Assembly (NCBI GenBank): GCA_963556195.1
Contig: OY744525.1
Span: 61,395,772 to 61,459,771 of the forward strand
Direction: 5' to 3'
DNA: 64,000 bases
Origin: Sepiola atlantica
Taxonomy: Eukaryota > Mollusca > Cephalopoda > Sepiida > Sepiolidae
Position 1 is the stretch's first letter, and every line of letters begins with the position of its first letter. Position numbers and translations under genes: made by a program. The notes under the pieces were generated by a model that was given only the letters and a program-made list of their open reading frames with translations, was not told the origin of the DNA and ran no database searches. Positions 49,999 to 60,868 of the stretch are shown piece by piece.

Positions 49999-50627
49999 AA
50001 TATGAAAGCATAGAAGCCGTTACAACGCACTTTTTAAAATTATTTTAATCTAAATTTTCGGGAGCAAAATCCCATCTACAGAAATTTTAAGAATTGTTGA
50101 ATTTTCTGCAGTCATTCTTGTCTTTTGATGTTGTCGCTGCAGGCTGCAAGATCTTGTGTGGGGCTGATTTGAATTAATCCTTAAGTTTGTGAACAAAGCA
50201 TCAGCACGCCTGGACAATAATAAAGATTTTGTTCTTCTTAGAAGCATTGTTTAATTTGAAAATATAAAAGTATAAAAGCCGTTACAATGCAATTTTTTTC
50301 TCCTAATTTATTAAAAAAAAGATTAAAATTTAAAAAATTACACTGTAACGGCTTATATGCTTTCATATTCTTAAATTAAACAATACTTCTAAAAAGAACG
50401 AAATCTTTATTATTGTCCCGGCGTGCTGACTTAATTAATTTATTTAATTGATGGATTCAAATCTGCACCTGCACAAGATCACGCTGCCTGCAGAAACAAC
50501 ATCATAACAAAAACAAAAAGACTGCCGAAAATGCAGCAATTCTTAATATCTGATGGGATTTTACTCCATAAAATTTAGATTAAAATTTAAAATAAATTGC
50601 TTTGTAACGGCTTTCATATTTTCAAAT
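49999..50627. mobile_element. Large foldback element, ~270-bp arms, with internal duplicated end
   Basis: The ends TATGAAAGCATAGAAGCCGT and ACGGCTTTCATATT are mirror images. Inside, TTTTAATCTAAATTTTCGGG / TCCATAAAATTTAGATTAAA, CTTTTGATGTTGTCGCTGCA / TGCAGAAACAACATCA and GCACGCCTGGACAATAATAA / TTATTGTCCCGGCGTGC pair across the element. The end word GCCGTTACA occurs four times (about 50018, 50277, inverted at 50345 and 50607), as if end sequences were duplicated internally. 50628-50660 repeats an inner part (AATTAAACAATGCTTCTAAA). Confidence 0.88.
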
Positions 50628-50689
50628 TAAACAATGCTTCTAAAAAGAACAAAATCTTATCTATAAAACTATAAAAGTAACTAACATAT

Positions 50690-50760
50690 CAAAAAGTGAT
50701 TCCAAACTAAAAAAAATACAAAATATCAAAAGATTAAAACAAAATTTCACAAAATTAAAG

Positions 50761-50820
<60 letters not shown>

Positions 50821-51045
50821 AGTCACTAAAAATCAAAAGGTGATTCCAAAACTAAAAAAAATACAAAATAATCAAAAACTCACATAAAATATCAAAAATT
50901 CACAAAATCAAAACAAAAGACAAAAAAAAACTAAAGTCGATAAAATAATCAAAAAGTCAACCCCCAAAAAATAAAATAAGTCATTGAAAAATCTAAAAAT
51001 TTACAAAAAATTGAAAAGTCATAAAAAATGTGATACACTATTTTT
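50690..51045. repeat. A-rich repeat split by (AT)n
   Basis: GTGATTCCAAACTAAAAAAA, ATACAAAATATCAAAAG before the tract recurs as GTGATTCCAAAACTAAAAAA, ATACAAAATAATCAAAA after it. The (AT)n tract is 50763-50818. Further AAATCAAAA-type degenerate words continue to 51045. Confidence 0.75.
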
Positions 51046-51522
51046 CAACAGATTTATTCTTCCCTTAGTTTACAATTTAAGTAGAGTATATTTGAATAAG
51101 CATTCAATCTGCAGCAGATGTTCTTTGTTGGGTAAGAGATTCGATTAGGTTGTTGATTAAATGTGAAATGTTGCATCGCATGGATGTCACATGAAATCTC
51201 TGAAAATGATATTTTCACAAATGGTTGTAAAGTCATTTCCTATAATACTCATGGGAAATGTATGACTCCATCTCTTCTCCCTCCAGCTACATGTGAAATA
51301 GTAGGGTAGACTAGATACACAAGCCTTAGTAGAGTAACAAGTCAAGGAGAAGACATGAAAAAAAACTCTGAAATAATAACCCCAGTTCTTCTTTGCTTAT
51401 CATAGTATTTATTCGAGTTGTCTTGAATTTCTTTCTGCTACTCAATGCTGGCTCTGGAGAAGCGTGGTTAGAGATTGTGCAACCTTGCTTCACTATAAAA
51501 ACACCTTTATGGTGCATTTGAG
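51046..51522. other. No gene recognised
   Basis: Short frames on the minus strand (51054-51236, 51326-51517) are unrecognised. GCTCTGGAGAAGCGTGG is unique here. Confidence 0.35.
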
Positions 51523-51875
51523 GCCTGTTTTATGGCATATCAACCCTTTTGGGACTATTTAATGCCAAAACACAATAAAAGGCTTTTCTTGTCTGTTTTA
51601 TAGCATATCAACCCTTTTGGGATTATTTAATGCTAAAACACAATAAAAGGCTTTTCTTGTCTGTTTTATGGCATATCAACCCTTTTGGGATTATTTAATG
51701 CCAAAACACAATAAAAGGCTTTTCTTGTCTGTTTTATAGCATATCAACCCTTTTGGGATTATTTAATGCCAAAACACAATAAAAGGCTTTTCTTGTCTGT
51801 TTTATGGCATATCAGCCGTTTTTTTTTTAATGCCACATTCAAAGGCTTTTATTCTATTTTATGGCATATCCCCCC
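51523..51875 (+). repeat. 68-bp tandem array of the R1 hairpin head, five full units
   Basis: Units start at 51523, 51591, 51659, 51727 and 51795 with a partial sixth from about 51848. Each reads TGTTTTATGGCATATCAACC, CTTTTGGGATTATTTAATGC, CAAAACACAATAAAAGGC. The outer hairpin pair is TGGCAT with ATGCCA, compensating for CGGCAT/ATGCCG at 6.23 kb. Units 2 and 4 carry TAGCAT, and unit 5 is eroded. AATAAA is present in each unit, a polyadenylation-signal-like word. Confidence 0.95.
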
Positions 51876-52021
51876 TTTTTCACATTCACCGGACCTTGAT
51901 CCCCTCTCGACTTTTATGTGAGGTTATCTCAAAGATAATGTCTATCAAAACAATCCTCAGACTATTCATGAACTGAAAAGGGCTGTTACACTCAAAATCC
52001 TGACAATGCCAATAAAGGACT
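51876..52021. other. Boundary sequence
   Basis: GGCATATCCCCCCTTTTTCA closes the array; then unassigned sequence. Confidence 0.4.
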
Positions 52022-52225
52022 GTGTCAGAGTTGTTGACAATTTTGTGCTTATTATTGAACAGCAATAAAACACAGACTGTTGAACATTGATGACTGAATC
52101 TTGGTTGACACATCAGGCATAGACTGAAGTTTATTAGTACCAAATATGGTTGAATTGCAAATAGGATTATGATTTTTATTAACAATTCCATGAGTGGCAT
52201 TTTTAGTGGGTTCACCCTATAAGTT
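52022..52225 (+). repeat. Dispersed repeat R9, copy 2
   Basis: GAGTTGTTGACAATTTTGTG, CAGCAATAAAACACAGACTG, ATCAGGCATAGACTGAAGTT. Same orientation as 46988-47215. Confidence 0.75.
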
Positions 52226-53530
52226 AACTAATATTATGACAATCTAAAGCTATAATAAGACATACTGAAGAATATCCACTTGTAAGAGAAAAGTAAAATT
52301 TCCTTGTAATCAAATTAGTCTAAAACAAACACTTGTAAAACAGTGTACTTTATGTACCCACTGACAGCAAATATTAAAAAAGTGATTCAAATGATATTGT
52401 TTGTTGCGCATTATGGTACTTTTTTTTTTACATGTTTCGCTCTACTATCACTCATCGTAGTCTATTCTATGCCATATTGCAAAGCAATTCTTTTCTTTAA
52501 TGCAATGTAAGTACACTTGGCGCCATGGTGCATTACAGAAAGTCATTACATTTTGAGCTACTTTCTTGAAGTGGCACAGCATACCTTGCAATTAAATTAG
52601 AGTAAACTTGGAACAATATTTCATCCCCCATAAGAACGGATACATCATTTATTCTGGAAGAACTATTTTTAAAGAGTTCGGCGCCAAAGTGTTACGGTTA
52701 ATAAAACTGGAAAAAAGAATATTTATTAAAATCTAGTTATCTGTCATTAATAGAAAAAGAAAAAAAGATTACAGTCGGTGTTCTTTTTTATGATACGAAA
52801 TTTTAAAACAAATTTTAAAGAAAATAAAAACGTAAAAACGAATGAAATTTTAATTTTAAACTTTCAGCCAAAAAATATTTTTCAAATTTAAATTCTAATT
52901 TACTCTCAGGCTACATAAATTTTCTTTTTTGTTCAACTTAAAAAAAACACTTTAAAACAAGCCTGACATGTTTTCTCATCTGTTTTTTTTTTATTTTTAT
53001 ACTAAAGATTTTTAATTAAAAAAAAAAATTTCTTCTTTTCTAATTCAATTTTTTGTTTATTTTTTGTTTATTTTATTGTTTATTATTTTGTTTATTTTTT
53101 TAAATTTCTGTCTGGCTTTTGTTTAATTGGCCTCAATCCTGGTCACCCACTGGTCAACGTCTCTCCCCCCTCCGACTACATACCTGGTACCTCTCCTTCA
53201 CTCCATCCACGCCCGCTGTCTGCGCGAGAAGATATCGTTGATCTTCCACTGTAGTAGTCTGCAGACATTAGGGTCTGCCTTTTAGCTTCTGATTCACTAG
53301 ATGAAAAGGTGGACTGACGCACACATACCTGTTAATTAAAGAACGGGGAAAAGGAACTTAGTCAACAAAAACCATGAAAATTATATAACTGAGGTTCAAC
53401 ATTTAAGGCACTGTTATTACCATGATCTCAAGTGCACTTTATTACCATGATCTCAAGTGCACTGGTCTGCTGGTCTTACTATTAGGTTGAATGTTACAGG
53501 TAGGTTGAGAGATGATAACTAGTAGTATGT
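52226..53530. other. About 1.3 kb without a recognised gene
   Basis: 52226-53110 is very AT-rich, with TTTGTTTATTTTATTG words at 53050-53100. 53130-53340 is more complex (CTGGTCACCCACTGGTCAAC, CCTCCGACTACATACCTGG) but unidentified. TTATTACCATGATCTCAAGT is tandemly doubled at 53420-53460. Confidence 0.4.
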
Positions 53531-54235
53531 GTGTGCAAGAAGGGTCAGATAATGGAGACAGATGAGAACTCAGATGTGGAGAAAATATATTTGGATGGCG
53601 AGGCTATTGAAGCTGTCCAGAAGTTCTGTTACCCTAATGATACCATTGGAGCACAGGTAGGAGCTGGTATTTGTGTGATTGAAACAGGAGTGGATGGAAT
53701 AAGTGCAGGGAACTTCTGCAATTACTAACCAGCAGAGTGTTATTGCTGTCGACCAAGTGAAGAGTCCATCAAGCATTCGTGCACAGTGCGATGATGTATA
53801 CGGCATAATCACGTTGACACACCGCTTCCTGTTAGATCACAGAAGTTAAGTGATCTTGAGCCTGGTCAATACTAAATGGGTGACTATTTAGGTATTGTGC
53901 AACCCTTGCTTCACAATTACATGCACAGCCACCCTTACAGGGGGTATCCATTGTCTCTCAAGACTGAACAGGGGATATGAGACATGATATATGTAAGTGT
54001 AACCTGGCCAATGAGGGTTGAGAATGTGTTACATGGAGTGAAATGATACGAAAATCATACAATGGATGTATAATGTGAGGCTTAAATACAACTTAGATCT
54101 GATGACCTCAGAAGAAGATTAAATCTAGACTGGGATGAGGGAGATGTGTACAGAACAAGAGATTGTTGGTTTCGTCATATTGAAAGAATAGATAGGAGTG
54201 TTTGTTATATCATAGAATCCTTGCAATAAGTATTC
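53531..54235 (+). pseudogene. LINE reverse transcriptase 3' part, split by a 5S-derived insertion
   Basis: The first piece reads KIYLDGEAIEAVQKFCYPND then TIGAQVGAG (usual EKVDKFCYLGDTIGARGG), shifts to WNKCRELLQLLTSRVLLLST and VHQAFVHSAMMY (usual GWKKFRELLPLLTS...VYSACVRSVMLYGSETW). At that point the 5S-like sequence begins. After about 240 bp the LINE resumes as NDTKIIQWMYNVRLKYNLDL (usual RNDMRMVRWMCNVRLKDRIS), then RDCWFRHIERIDRSV (RLRWFGHVER). Stops and shifts are present. The coding order either side of the insert is continuous. Confidence 0.92.
53797..53905 (+). pseudogene. 5S rRNA-derived sequence inside a LINE, copy 2
   Basis: TACGGCATAATCACGTTGAC, ACACCGCTTCCTGTTAGATC, ACAGAAGTTAAGTGATCTTG, AGCCTGGTCAATACTAAATG, GGTGACTATTTAGGTATTGT, GCAACC follow the order of a whole 5S rRNA, boxes A and C included. 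It shares GGCATAATC, AAATGGGTGAC and ATTTA with the 11.8-kb copy against canonical 5S. About 120 bp of extra sequence (CACAGCCACCCTTACAGGGG, TCTCTCAAGACTGAACAGGG) lies before the LINE resumes, which could be the body of a 5S-headed SINE. Confidence 0.85.
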
Positions 54236-54897
54236 TCCTTTTATAGAGAGTTAGACAGTAATGGAAATAATTGGAATATTTAATTTACACTTGCTTTGTT
54301 GCAAAAAAAAAAAAAAAAATGCGAAATTAATTTCTTTTTTTACTTACAGAAAAGTTTCAAAGAGAGTTATAGTTTGTTTGAAGCATTGTACGTATTAAGA
54401 TATTTTTCATATTTTAGAAGGCTGAAACAATGTGGGGGAAAATGTGGACACCGGGTAAACTGAAAAACAAAAGAAAATAAAAACGACAGTAATATATGAT
54501 CTTTTGTAACAATAATTTTGTGTGGGCAATAATTTTTTTAAATCTCTTACTATGTTTTCTTCAATTTATAGAGTGTATACCGGCGCAATCCTAATATTTT
54601 GAGGCATCGCTTCTTTACCAAACAACTGTGAAACGTGTGTGCAGGCAGATGTTTAAAGAGTGCTAATACTCCAGAAGACACGGTCCAGCAGTCTGGCCGG
54701 AAGTTAAAATTATAGGCAAAGTAGATGGGCCTTAACTTCTCATTTTTATTATTTTTATGTATTTATTAAATTGTTTTCGTCTTCTATCTTTTTTCTATTT
54801 AATTTTTGTGTTGGTTATTGTGTTCGTATATGTAGTTTTTTTTAGCATGTTAGTAGTAGTAGTATTTTAAGATTTCTGTTGAAATGTGCTGTCAAAG
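54236..54897. other. No gene recognised
   Basis: Poly(A) near 54303-54319. GTTATAGTTTGTTTGAAGCA at 54367 is the recurrent end word. 54590-54720 is of moderate complexity (CAGTCTGGCCGGAAG) and unidentified. Confidence 0.4.
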
Positions 54898-55232
54898 TGG
54901 TTTGGTTTGGTTTGTTTTATGGCATATCAACCACTTATGGGTCATTTAATGTCGAAAAATTAGTTGTAGTATGGTGAAAAGTTTTTATGTTTCAAGTTCA
55001 TGTATTTATTCATGGTATTTGGTTGAGTGTGGAAGGGAAGTGATGGAAGGAGGACGGAAAGGGGGACGGAAAGGGGGACGGAAAGGGGGAGGGGAGGGAG
55101 AGAAATTGTTGTTTTCTGTTTTGGGTTTTGCAGAACATGATTGAGTTTTGCAAAGAGAAAAAAAAACAATAAAACATCAATGTTTGGTGGATTTTAAGCC
55201 AGGAAGCCGATATCTTCAGACAGCCTGACTGT
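54898..55232 (+). repeat. Dispersed repeat R1, copy 5
   Basis: TTTATGGCATATCAACCACT, GGGTCATTTAATGTCG, AAAAGTTTTTATGTTTCAAG, a GGGGGACGGAAA triplication, TTTTGCAGAACATGATTGAG, CCAGGAAGCCGATATCTTCA and GACAGCCTGA. Very close to 22441-22760 apart from the purine block. Confidence 0.88.
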
Positions 55233-56244
55233 CAAAGTGAAGGAGAGGGAAGTGGGGTTGGTTTCCTTAGTGGCTGGAAAGAATCGTCTCCCTTGACGCT
55301 CGTGATAAATTCGGTTATGACTAAAGATACTTTTAGAGTGTGTGGATGTGTGTGTTAGTATTAAAATTAAAATGTTATAGATATTTAATTTGTGTAGGAA
55401 ATTATGCTTTTATATCACACAAACCTTTCTCAGGCTAGACAATGCTGAAACACAATACCTATCGTAAAGGATCTGTAGAGTTGTTGGGTGATAAGATGCT
55501 TGTTGGGGGGTAGCCATTTTGTAGTAGCGTCTGGAGTTATCTGACTGTGCTTGCTTGAGACAAGGAAGACAAAAAGGGTCATGAGAGTTCCAGTTAAAAA
55601 GGCAAACATCTTCGCTACAATTAAATCGACTTTAGTTAACAGTTTCGTAAACACAGAATAGGAACTAGAAGGAGTTAGTAACACAAGAATATAAGACAGC
55701 AAGTTGGTAAAAAGGAATTGAGTCCAGGTCTTTAGTATCGGGTCTTGTCTTTGGTCTCACCTCCAGCCAAAGCTATGACAAGAGGTGAGCAAGAGATTTT
55801 ACTTCTTGTTATGTCGGCATCTCCTTAGAACTGTTCAAATTTGCACACCAAATAGAGCTTGGCAGAAATGGATGAAAGGCACACTGTGTTCCAAACGCCC
55901 ACGGCATAGTTACACAAGTTTGAACATGGCTGCGCATGCGCAAGAGATTACAGGTTCGTACAACAGAAGATAAATCTGAAATGCGTAACTGCTACAGATT
56001 CATGGCAAACAACCATGAGCACAAGCTGCTATTCTACTTACAGCTGGGGGAAAATATTTTGGTTCATACCTATCCCAATGTTATTAGGGACAAATAAGAC
56101 CCAACAGAGCCAATAAGATTTGAACTTGGCATCACCAATATCATAGTCAGTATGTTATCCTTTGGGTCGATCATGTGCTCTATTATTATATAAGTGAACT
56201 TTGTTTCATTTAGTGGCCATCTTGTATCCCAGCAAATCGGTATC
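55233..56244. other. No gene recognised
   Basis: TATATCACACAAACCTTTCT, CAGGCTAGACAATGC, AAACACAATACC at 55408-55460 is an eroded R1 head unit of the 51.5-kb type. Frames on both strands at 55430-55973 show no known motif. Confidence 0.4.
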
Positions 56245-56850
56245 TTACTGCATAATTATCCACTATTATACTAAAGCTGAGTTAATCAACGTTTGTTTCG
56301 CTAGGGCTTCTTTCCTTTATATTTTAATAACACAAAATATATGTTAAAATATTCCTCGTATTTAGGATTGAGTTATGTTTGAAAAACCTCCATTTTAATT
56401 GCTCTAATTAGCTCTGATTTGCAAATAACTCACCAAGTGACCCATCTCTTGCTAACTTTCTATCTATCACTTTCGCCCTCTCTCATTGTACATTGTCTGA
56501 CCAAACATGCTTATTCTATACGTCATCTATTACTCTTGCTTCCGTCACTCTTTCTCTGTTTATTAATAGTCAAAGGTATTAAAGAAAGAAAAAATAAAAC
56601 GATTCGAATAATCCATTATAAATAAAAAGGAATATCATCACAGGCAGTAATACTATTAAACCCATAGTTGTAAAGGAAAACAGAGGAAGAACGAACAGAA
56701 AAATTAATTTGGAATATTTTTTTTTAAAATTTAACTGACTTTGCAAACTCACTTTTTACTGATTCAAACAATCTAACACCGGGCTCAATGGGTTTCCCAA
56801 CGGTCAGATTTTTCTCATATCCTTTTCATAGAAAGTTAGTCAGCAAGGGA
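56245..56850 (+). mobile_element. R6 uninterrupted copy
   Basis: Aligns with 16920-17880 except for the 320-bp R2 insertion. TTACTGCATAATTATCCACT, TACTAAAGCTGAGTTAAT, CTCACCAAGTGACCCATCTC, CAAACAATCTAACACCGGGC. It is the empty-site reference for that insertion. Confidence 0.78.
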
Positions 56851-58566
56851 GATAATTACAATATTACACTTGAATGTACTGGTCTGTTGATCTTACCATG
56901 GTAGCGAGTGCAATGGTTTGCCGTATTTATTTAACAACCTCACAACAAATGACTAAATAGGGCACAATATCAAGGTTATAGTGAGCCCTTAGATGCTTTA
57001 CCAAGCCCCCTTCAATTTTTTCTTCAGAAATCGACTATTAACACTCAAACTCTCCCTTTTTGATGAAGTCTGAGATTTCTGTCAGATTTGTGGCTTTAAA
57101 CAAGACCAAGGTTGGGAATCTGGGAAAGAGTAAAGGTTCTATTCAAACTGTCGTCAGAGGGGCTTCACCAGGAAATAGTCAACCCTTGTTCAAGATGGTG
57201 GGTAATGGGGAAGGTAAAGAATGGGTGAGTTTAGTTCTCAGTGATTACCATCGAGAGCGTCTATTGTTGGATTACCGCTTACCTTTGGGTATAGCTTTTC
57301 GCTGGATGCCACTGTGACAACGTATGTGGGTGTCTGTCTGCCCCACCGTGGTCGCTGTTGTCATTATCACTATCGCCGTCATGAACAAAAGTATGCGAAC
57401 GCTGTGGATGGGTTTTTAACTGTTTATTCCGACATAACACACTTGACGGAATTTCTGTGTGGGGTAAGAAAAGGGAGAGAGACCCGAGAGTGAATTTAAG
57501 AAAGATACCATATCACTTTGGCCACCTGTGTTCATTGTCTCGCCCCACCCTGTCGGGGTTAGCGGGACGACAATTTCTTACATCCACCTCTGCTGGTGAC
57601 AGGAACAAGAAGGGTCGTTCAAAACCTCCCACCGTCATGACGTCACTTCTGACTTACGTTTTGGCTCCTACCCTCTTTTTTGGAGCCCTCCTACTCTCTG
57701 CACCCATCACTATCTAACACTATCACTGAGCTGCCAGCTGTTGTCCTGCTGAGGTTGGAAAATTGTCAGAACTCAGTGTGCAAGATATTCTATACGGTGG
57801 GTCACATGACTCCTAAGGGGGCAGGGATTGGGTTACCTGTTGGCCAATGCATGGGACCACAAAGGGACAACCGATTAATGAGTGTGACATTAATAAATTC
57901 CAATACTAATCAATCGAAAATAAAGGTTTTATGTCTCAGGTTATTATGGCTGTTACTATAATCAGCAGTCAGACATGATGCTCTCCTCCTCTCTCTCGCT
58001 CTCTGTTTTCATTTTTGTTGAGGCTTGATATAGAAGGGCCTATTGGGTTAGAATATCTGAATTATCAGTCAATTACAGGTTCCATTCCATCTCGCAACAC
58101 CTTTGATAACTGTATAAGAACTATATACCATGGGTAACTAAAATGTTCTGAGTGAAATTGGGTACAATGAAACTGGCATGGCCCGGAGAGGGATAGACAC
58201 CATAAGCACAAGACAAGCTGCATGATGGATATCTACTATGCAGAATCCCTATGACCTGGACAGAGAGTTACGAGACAGTTCATGTTTACATCGCCGTAGT
58301 GTTTAGTCCGTTTTACTAAATGCCACTTAAGAGCTACGCAAACAACAAAGCGTTCTTGTTTAGAAGAAGTTTTTATGCTGCACCATATAATGTAGAAGCA
58401 TGTCGAATTTCAAAAGCCTCTTGCTATCAGTTTTATAGATTTTTCCAAGGAATTCGGCAGCATTCACCGGCGATCACACTGGAACATCATCACTACCTTG
58501 TTTAAAATATTTAATGCCTTAATTGAAAACTAAGTTGTATATGTATTTAGGCAGCATTTTCTCATT
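56851..58566. other. GC-richer, complex block (57.0-58.0 kb) of unknown nature
   Basis: 57050-57960 is the longest stretch in the window with balanced composition and high word complexity. Overlapping frames: 57060-57317 (85 codons, e.g. MVGNGEGKEWVSLVLSDYHR), 57457-57717 (86 codons) and 57680-57961 (93 codons, e.g. MTPKGAGIGLPVGQCMGPQR). TGACGTCAC and CGCCCCACCCTGTCGGGG occur. I recognise no family. It could be a unique host region (exon, CpG-rich regulatory DNA) or an unfamiliar transposon. Confidence 0.35.
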
Positions 58567-59108
58567 TATGCAAACATTGTTAAAATTAACGGAATTCGTG
58601 TTATACCTTTTTTAAAAACATTTTCAATTTTTCTAATGATCTTTTTTTGTATTAAAATCAAAAATAATTACATTCCGAAACCAATTTAAAAAAATAAAGA
58701 AAATACTGGAAGCTGTCTACATAAAAATACAACGATCTACATTTAATAACATCACGTATAAAACAACTGACAACATTTTAAAATGCTTAACGTAATGCGA
58801 TTTTATTGTGATGCCACTCCGGCGTTGCTGAATTAAAATTTTCAACGTCTTTCCTGGAACAATGTGAAAACGTTATCAGCACGTTTCTCTGCTGTCTTTA
58901 AAAAATTTTTATTCCTTCTCCAGCTTTTTTGTTCATTTGCTTTTGACACCTGAGGATGGTTCGACGAAGAATCGAAAACGTTTGTGATACTTACGTGACA
59001 TTTATTCATTTTTTTAAAAATTTTTAATACAAAACAGATCATTAGAAAAATTGAAAAAATAGAAAAGGTATTATTAAACAGACGAATTATGTTATTTTTA
59101 ACAATGTT

Positions 59109-59113
<5 letters not shown>
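58567..59113. mobile_element. Foldback element, ~100-bp arms, SINE-core-like centre
   Basis: TATGCAAACATTGTTAAAAT, TTTCAATTTTTCTAATGATC, TTTGTATTAAAA on the left mirror TTTAATACAAAACAGATCAT, TAGAAAAATTGAAAAAATAG, TTAACAATGTTTGCATA on the right. The centre includes CACCTGAGGATGGTTCGACG, AAGAATCGAAAACG, which is like a SINE central domain. The right end abuts (TA)n. Confidence 0.88.

Positions 59114-59178
<65 letters not shown>
59112..59178. repeat. (AT)n microsatellite
   Basis: About 33 units, the longest in the window together with the one at 497. Confidence 0.97.
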
Positions 59179-59179
<1 letters not shown>

Positions 59180-59339
59180 GGTCCCTTATGGATGCAGCAC
59201 TCTGGTAGAGAAAATAATGGTTTCCACTTTGTACTGCAATATTCTTTCTCTAAAAGAATCGAGTTCTCTAGGTTACCAGCATCGTAAATTTGTAAACAAA
59301 TAAAACAATTCATTTAAGCGATATAATTTCTTCCTGTAA

Positions 59340-59640
59340 TGAGTTTGTTAGCCCAGATGGTAAAACACTCGACACCGGTTCATGCTAAATTTGGTGCAAT
59401 TTTGACTAATAGTATCGTAGGATCTAAGTGTTTATTATTAGTGAGAGTAATAGTATAATAGGCCCATTCATATAGAATATTTGGCATGCCACATGTGATG
59501 CATGTTAAATTTGATGTAATTTTGACTATTAGTTTTGGAGCCTATACGTATTATTTTAGAATTAGCAAGCATAGTTGTAAAATCTGTAAAAAATGATGAC
59601 ACAATTTGGTGTAATTATGTACAATAGTTTTAGAGTATTC
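59340..59640 (+). repeat. tRNA-like head followed by ~120-bp degenerate tandem units
   Basis: TTAGCCCAGATGGTAAAACA, CTCGACACCGGTTC look like the 5' half of a tRNA. CATGCTAAATTTGGTGCAAT, TTTGACTAATAGTATCGTAG is repeated as CATGTTAAATTTGATGTAAT, TTTGACTATTAGTTTTGGAG and more loosely as ACAATTTGGTGTAATTATGT, ACAATAGTTTTAGAG. Confidence 0.6.
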
Positions 59641-60115
59641 TTTAATTACTTACTGTTCTTCTTTCATCTTTTTTTTCTGTTTCAGTATTTTTTTTCTCTC
59701 CTCTTCCTCTTTCTTCTCTCTAAGTTATGTTTTAACGTCTCCTCCTCCTCTTCCTCATCCTCCATCATCATCTTTTCTTCTCCCCCCCCCCTCTCTCACT
59801 CTATCCCCCCCTCCTTACCCTTTCCGATTCTATTAATTTCTTAATTTTCCCTCTCTCTCTCTCTCTCCCATTATATGAAATTAATTTCTAAATATTTTTT
59901 CTTAGGTTATTTGTATCAAACCCCCACCCCCACTCCAACTCCAACTCAAACTCTTATAAGAAATCCGTCCGCCTCCACACTGCAACTTTTCCTCTACCCG
60001 CTCCTCTCTCTCTACCCCTCTCATCATCTATATTCTATTCACTCACACTTCTCCTCCCACCTTCTTTATTTCTCTACCCCCCTCCCCAAATCACTTAGAG
60101 ACTCGGTCATCAATC
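59641..60115. repeat. Pyrimidine-rich tract
   Basis: Nearly pure C/T on the plus strand with (CTC)n, (TC)n near 59852-59868 and CACCCCCACTCCAACTCCAA. Capable of triplex formation; frames across it are low complexity. Confidence 0.85.
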
Positions 60116-60392
60116 ATACACAACATGGCTTCCAATAATCCAAATGCTAAATTCACTTCGAGGACCTTCATTTATTATAACAAGCTTTAAAATTATTATC
60201 ATTTGCCTCGGCCATTTTTCTTATTTGCCATTTTCTCAACCAATGGCAATCATTTTGATGACGTTGGCTTCTTCACAGAAATTAATTTCTCTGCGTCCAT
60301 GTCAGTAAAAATTTATAAAAAGAAACAAATAAATTGTCGAAATAAAAAATATTTGAAAAGTATTTTAAAAATACACGCAAAAAAAACATATA
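60116..60392. other. No feature recognised
   Basis: Unassigned; AATGGCAATCATTTTGATGA... Confidence 0.35.
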
Positions 60393-60838
60393 TATCCACT
60401 TATAATATTAGGGGCATTTTCTGTGTGTATGTGTGTGCCTGTCCGTCAGTCACAATTTTTTAACGAAATCTTTTAAATCTTTTTAGAAATGGGAAATATT
60501 GCATAAATACTAAATAATATATTCCCAACAAATAAAGCGGATGGCATGACCAGAAATCGAAACCAAAACCATGAGATATTTAAATTTTCTTATAAATAAA
60601 TCTTTAAACATTATCATAACAGAATAATTATAGCTTTGACATGACGTCATAGATTTATGATTTACGTCATGTTTCAAAACATGAATTCAAACATAAGCGA
60701 TAATAAAATAAATAAATAAATAAATGAATGAATGGTTAAACATTATCAATAGCGTTGGAAATTCTTTTAATGGTCCAAAGCAATTTATTTCGCTTTAATT
60801 ATGTATTGACATTAAAAACTATTTAATATATACTAGAA
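60393..60838. mobile_element. Dispersed repeat R7, copy 2
   Basis: Matches 24484-25020. Relative to that copy the tRNA A-box-like segment is missing (GAAACCAAAACCATGAG replaces it) and AAATAAATAAATAAATGAAT is longer. It ends at TATACTAGAATTTTGGCC and (TA)n. Confidence 0.8.
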
Positions 60839-60845
60839 TTTTGGC

Positions 60846-60868
60846 CTATATATATATATATATATATA
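60846..60868. repeat. (TA)n microsatellite used as transposon target
   Basis: About 11 units; the mariner-type element begins at its last TA. Confidence 0.9.
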
